A DNA stretch of 64,000 nt from Metallyticus violacea. Its lineage: Eukaryota > Arthropoda > Insecta > Mantodea > Metallyticidae. Position 1 is the first letter of the stretch, and each line of letters opens with the position of its first letter. The stretch lies in the NCBI GenBank assembly GCA_030762175.1, contig JAUJEO010000019.1, positions 6,082,001-6,146,000 of the forward strand. Reading direction: 5' to 3'. This document shows positions 63,933 through 64,000 of the stretch, in pieces. Made by a program: the position numbers and the translations under genes. The notes below the pieces were generated by a model, which worked only from the letters and a program-made list of their open reading frames with translations, was not told the origin of the DNA and ran no database searches.

Positions 63933-64000
63933 GAAAAGCATATTATGCGCAAAGAATCTAGAAAAGAAAAAAAATTTTTTTCGAAGATTGGAAACCTCGT
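63933..64000 (+). repeat. partial monomer at window end
   Basis: The first 68 bases of a GTCTCAG / CTAGA / broken-dyad class monomer, ending inside dyad III (AAACCTCGT). The window edge cuts the array here, so no array boundary is seen. The preceding TAGG-led run (63,240 onward) matches 56,291 onward at 6,949-6,950 bp. Confidence 0.9.

Larger units (their letters stand above)
1..64000 (+). repeat. 139-bp satellite DNA array, 460 monomers plus a partial one
   Basis: The same 139-bp unit repeats head-to-tail over the entire window. Monomer starts (GACAAGCAT or GAAAAGCAT) stay in register: the first is at base 1 and the last at 63,933, which is 460 x 139 minus 8. Length changes are almost all 1-nt indels, mostly in the A/T tract, in the T7 run, or in one variant class that is one base longer. 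Every monomer has the same orientation. No stretch of even 100 bp departs from the unit, so there is no gene, transposon or spacer anywhere in the window. The consensus is about 31% G+C (43 of 139). Array length, monomer size and higher-order organisation are typical of eukaryotic centromeric or heterochromatic satellites. That placement is inference from organisation only; I do not recognise the monomer as a named family. Confidence 0.98.

Noticed and set aside
1..64000. Embedded transposable element, telomeric repeat, rDNA or replication origin
   Set aside because: Reading through all lines, every stretch aligns to the monomer with a few substitutions or 1-2 nt indels. No target-site duplications, LTRs, TTAGGG/TTTAGGG-type runs or other foreign sequence were found. 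The TTAGG seen in some dyad III variants is a single substitution.

Overview
The whole 64-kb window is one uninterrupted tandem satellite array. The repeat unit is 139 bp and head-to-tail, always on the same strand. From the first base (already in phase with a monomer start) to the last base there are 460 complete monomers plus a 68-nt partial one. The last full-unit boundary falls at 63,933, only 8 nt short of 460 x 139. Both ends are cut inside the array, so the true array is longer. I found no unique sequence, transposon, inverted segment, RNA gene or convincing coding gene. The consensus monomer is about 31% G+C. A megabase-style AT-rich satellite with higher-order structure points to a eukaryotic nuclear genome, probably centromeric, pericentromeric or subtelomeric heterochromatin. 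I do not recognise the monomer as a named family and cannot name the organism.

Monomer layout, using the first copy (1-139): positions 6-67 hold three consecutive dyad symmetries. These are an 11-bp one (6-16), a 24-bp A/T-tract one (28-51) and an 18-bp one (50-67) that shares its first CG with the second. The rest (68-139) is pyrimidine-rich, with a T7 run at 78-84, and holds most stop triplets and the main variant sites. Five CpGs occur per monomer (16, 28, 50, 66, 86).

Higher-order layout: individual monomers carry linked diagnostic variants, so blocks can be followed. Left part (0-9 kb): a block near 0.1-1.5 kb is repeated near 2.6-3.9 kb, and a 1,389-bp (10-monomer) tandem duplication lies near 6.0-8.8 kb. 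Middle (9-31 kb): a clean 3,614-bp (26-monomer) tandem duplication, 9,141-12,754 and 12,755-16,368; a 2,363-bp (17-monomer) duplication near 18.0-22.1 kb; and a ~4-kb block at 14.4-18.4 kb repeated at 27.2-31.2 kb. Right part (31-64 kb): successive higher-order units of about 31, 28 and 20 monomers from 33.1 to 44.0 kb, a 2,086-bp duplication at 42-45.5 kb, a 25/26-monomer pair at 46-52.3 kb, and a large pair, 49.2-55.5 kb and 57.9-63.5 kb, whose copies differ by losses of 1, 1, 1 and 3 whole monomers.

The array therefore reads as a fossil record of unequal exchange in whole-monomer steps. All apparent reading frames (about 60-150 codons) are by-products of a 139-bp unit that shifts frame by +1 per copy. 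They are not annotated as genes.
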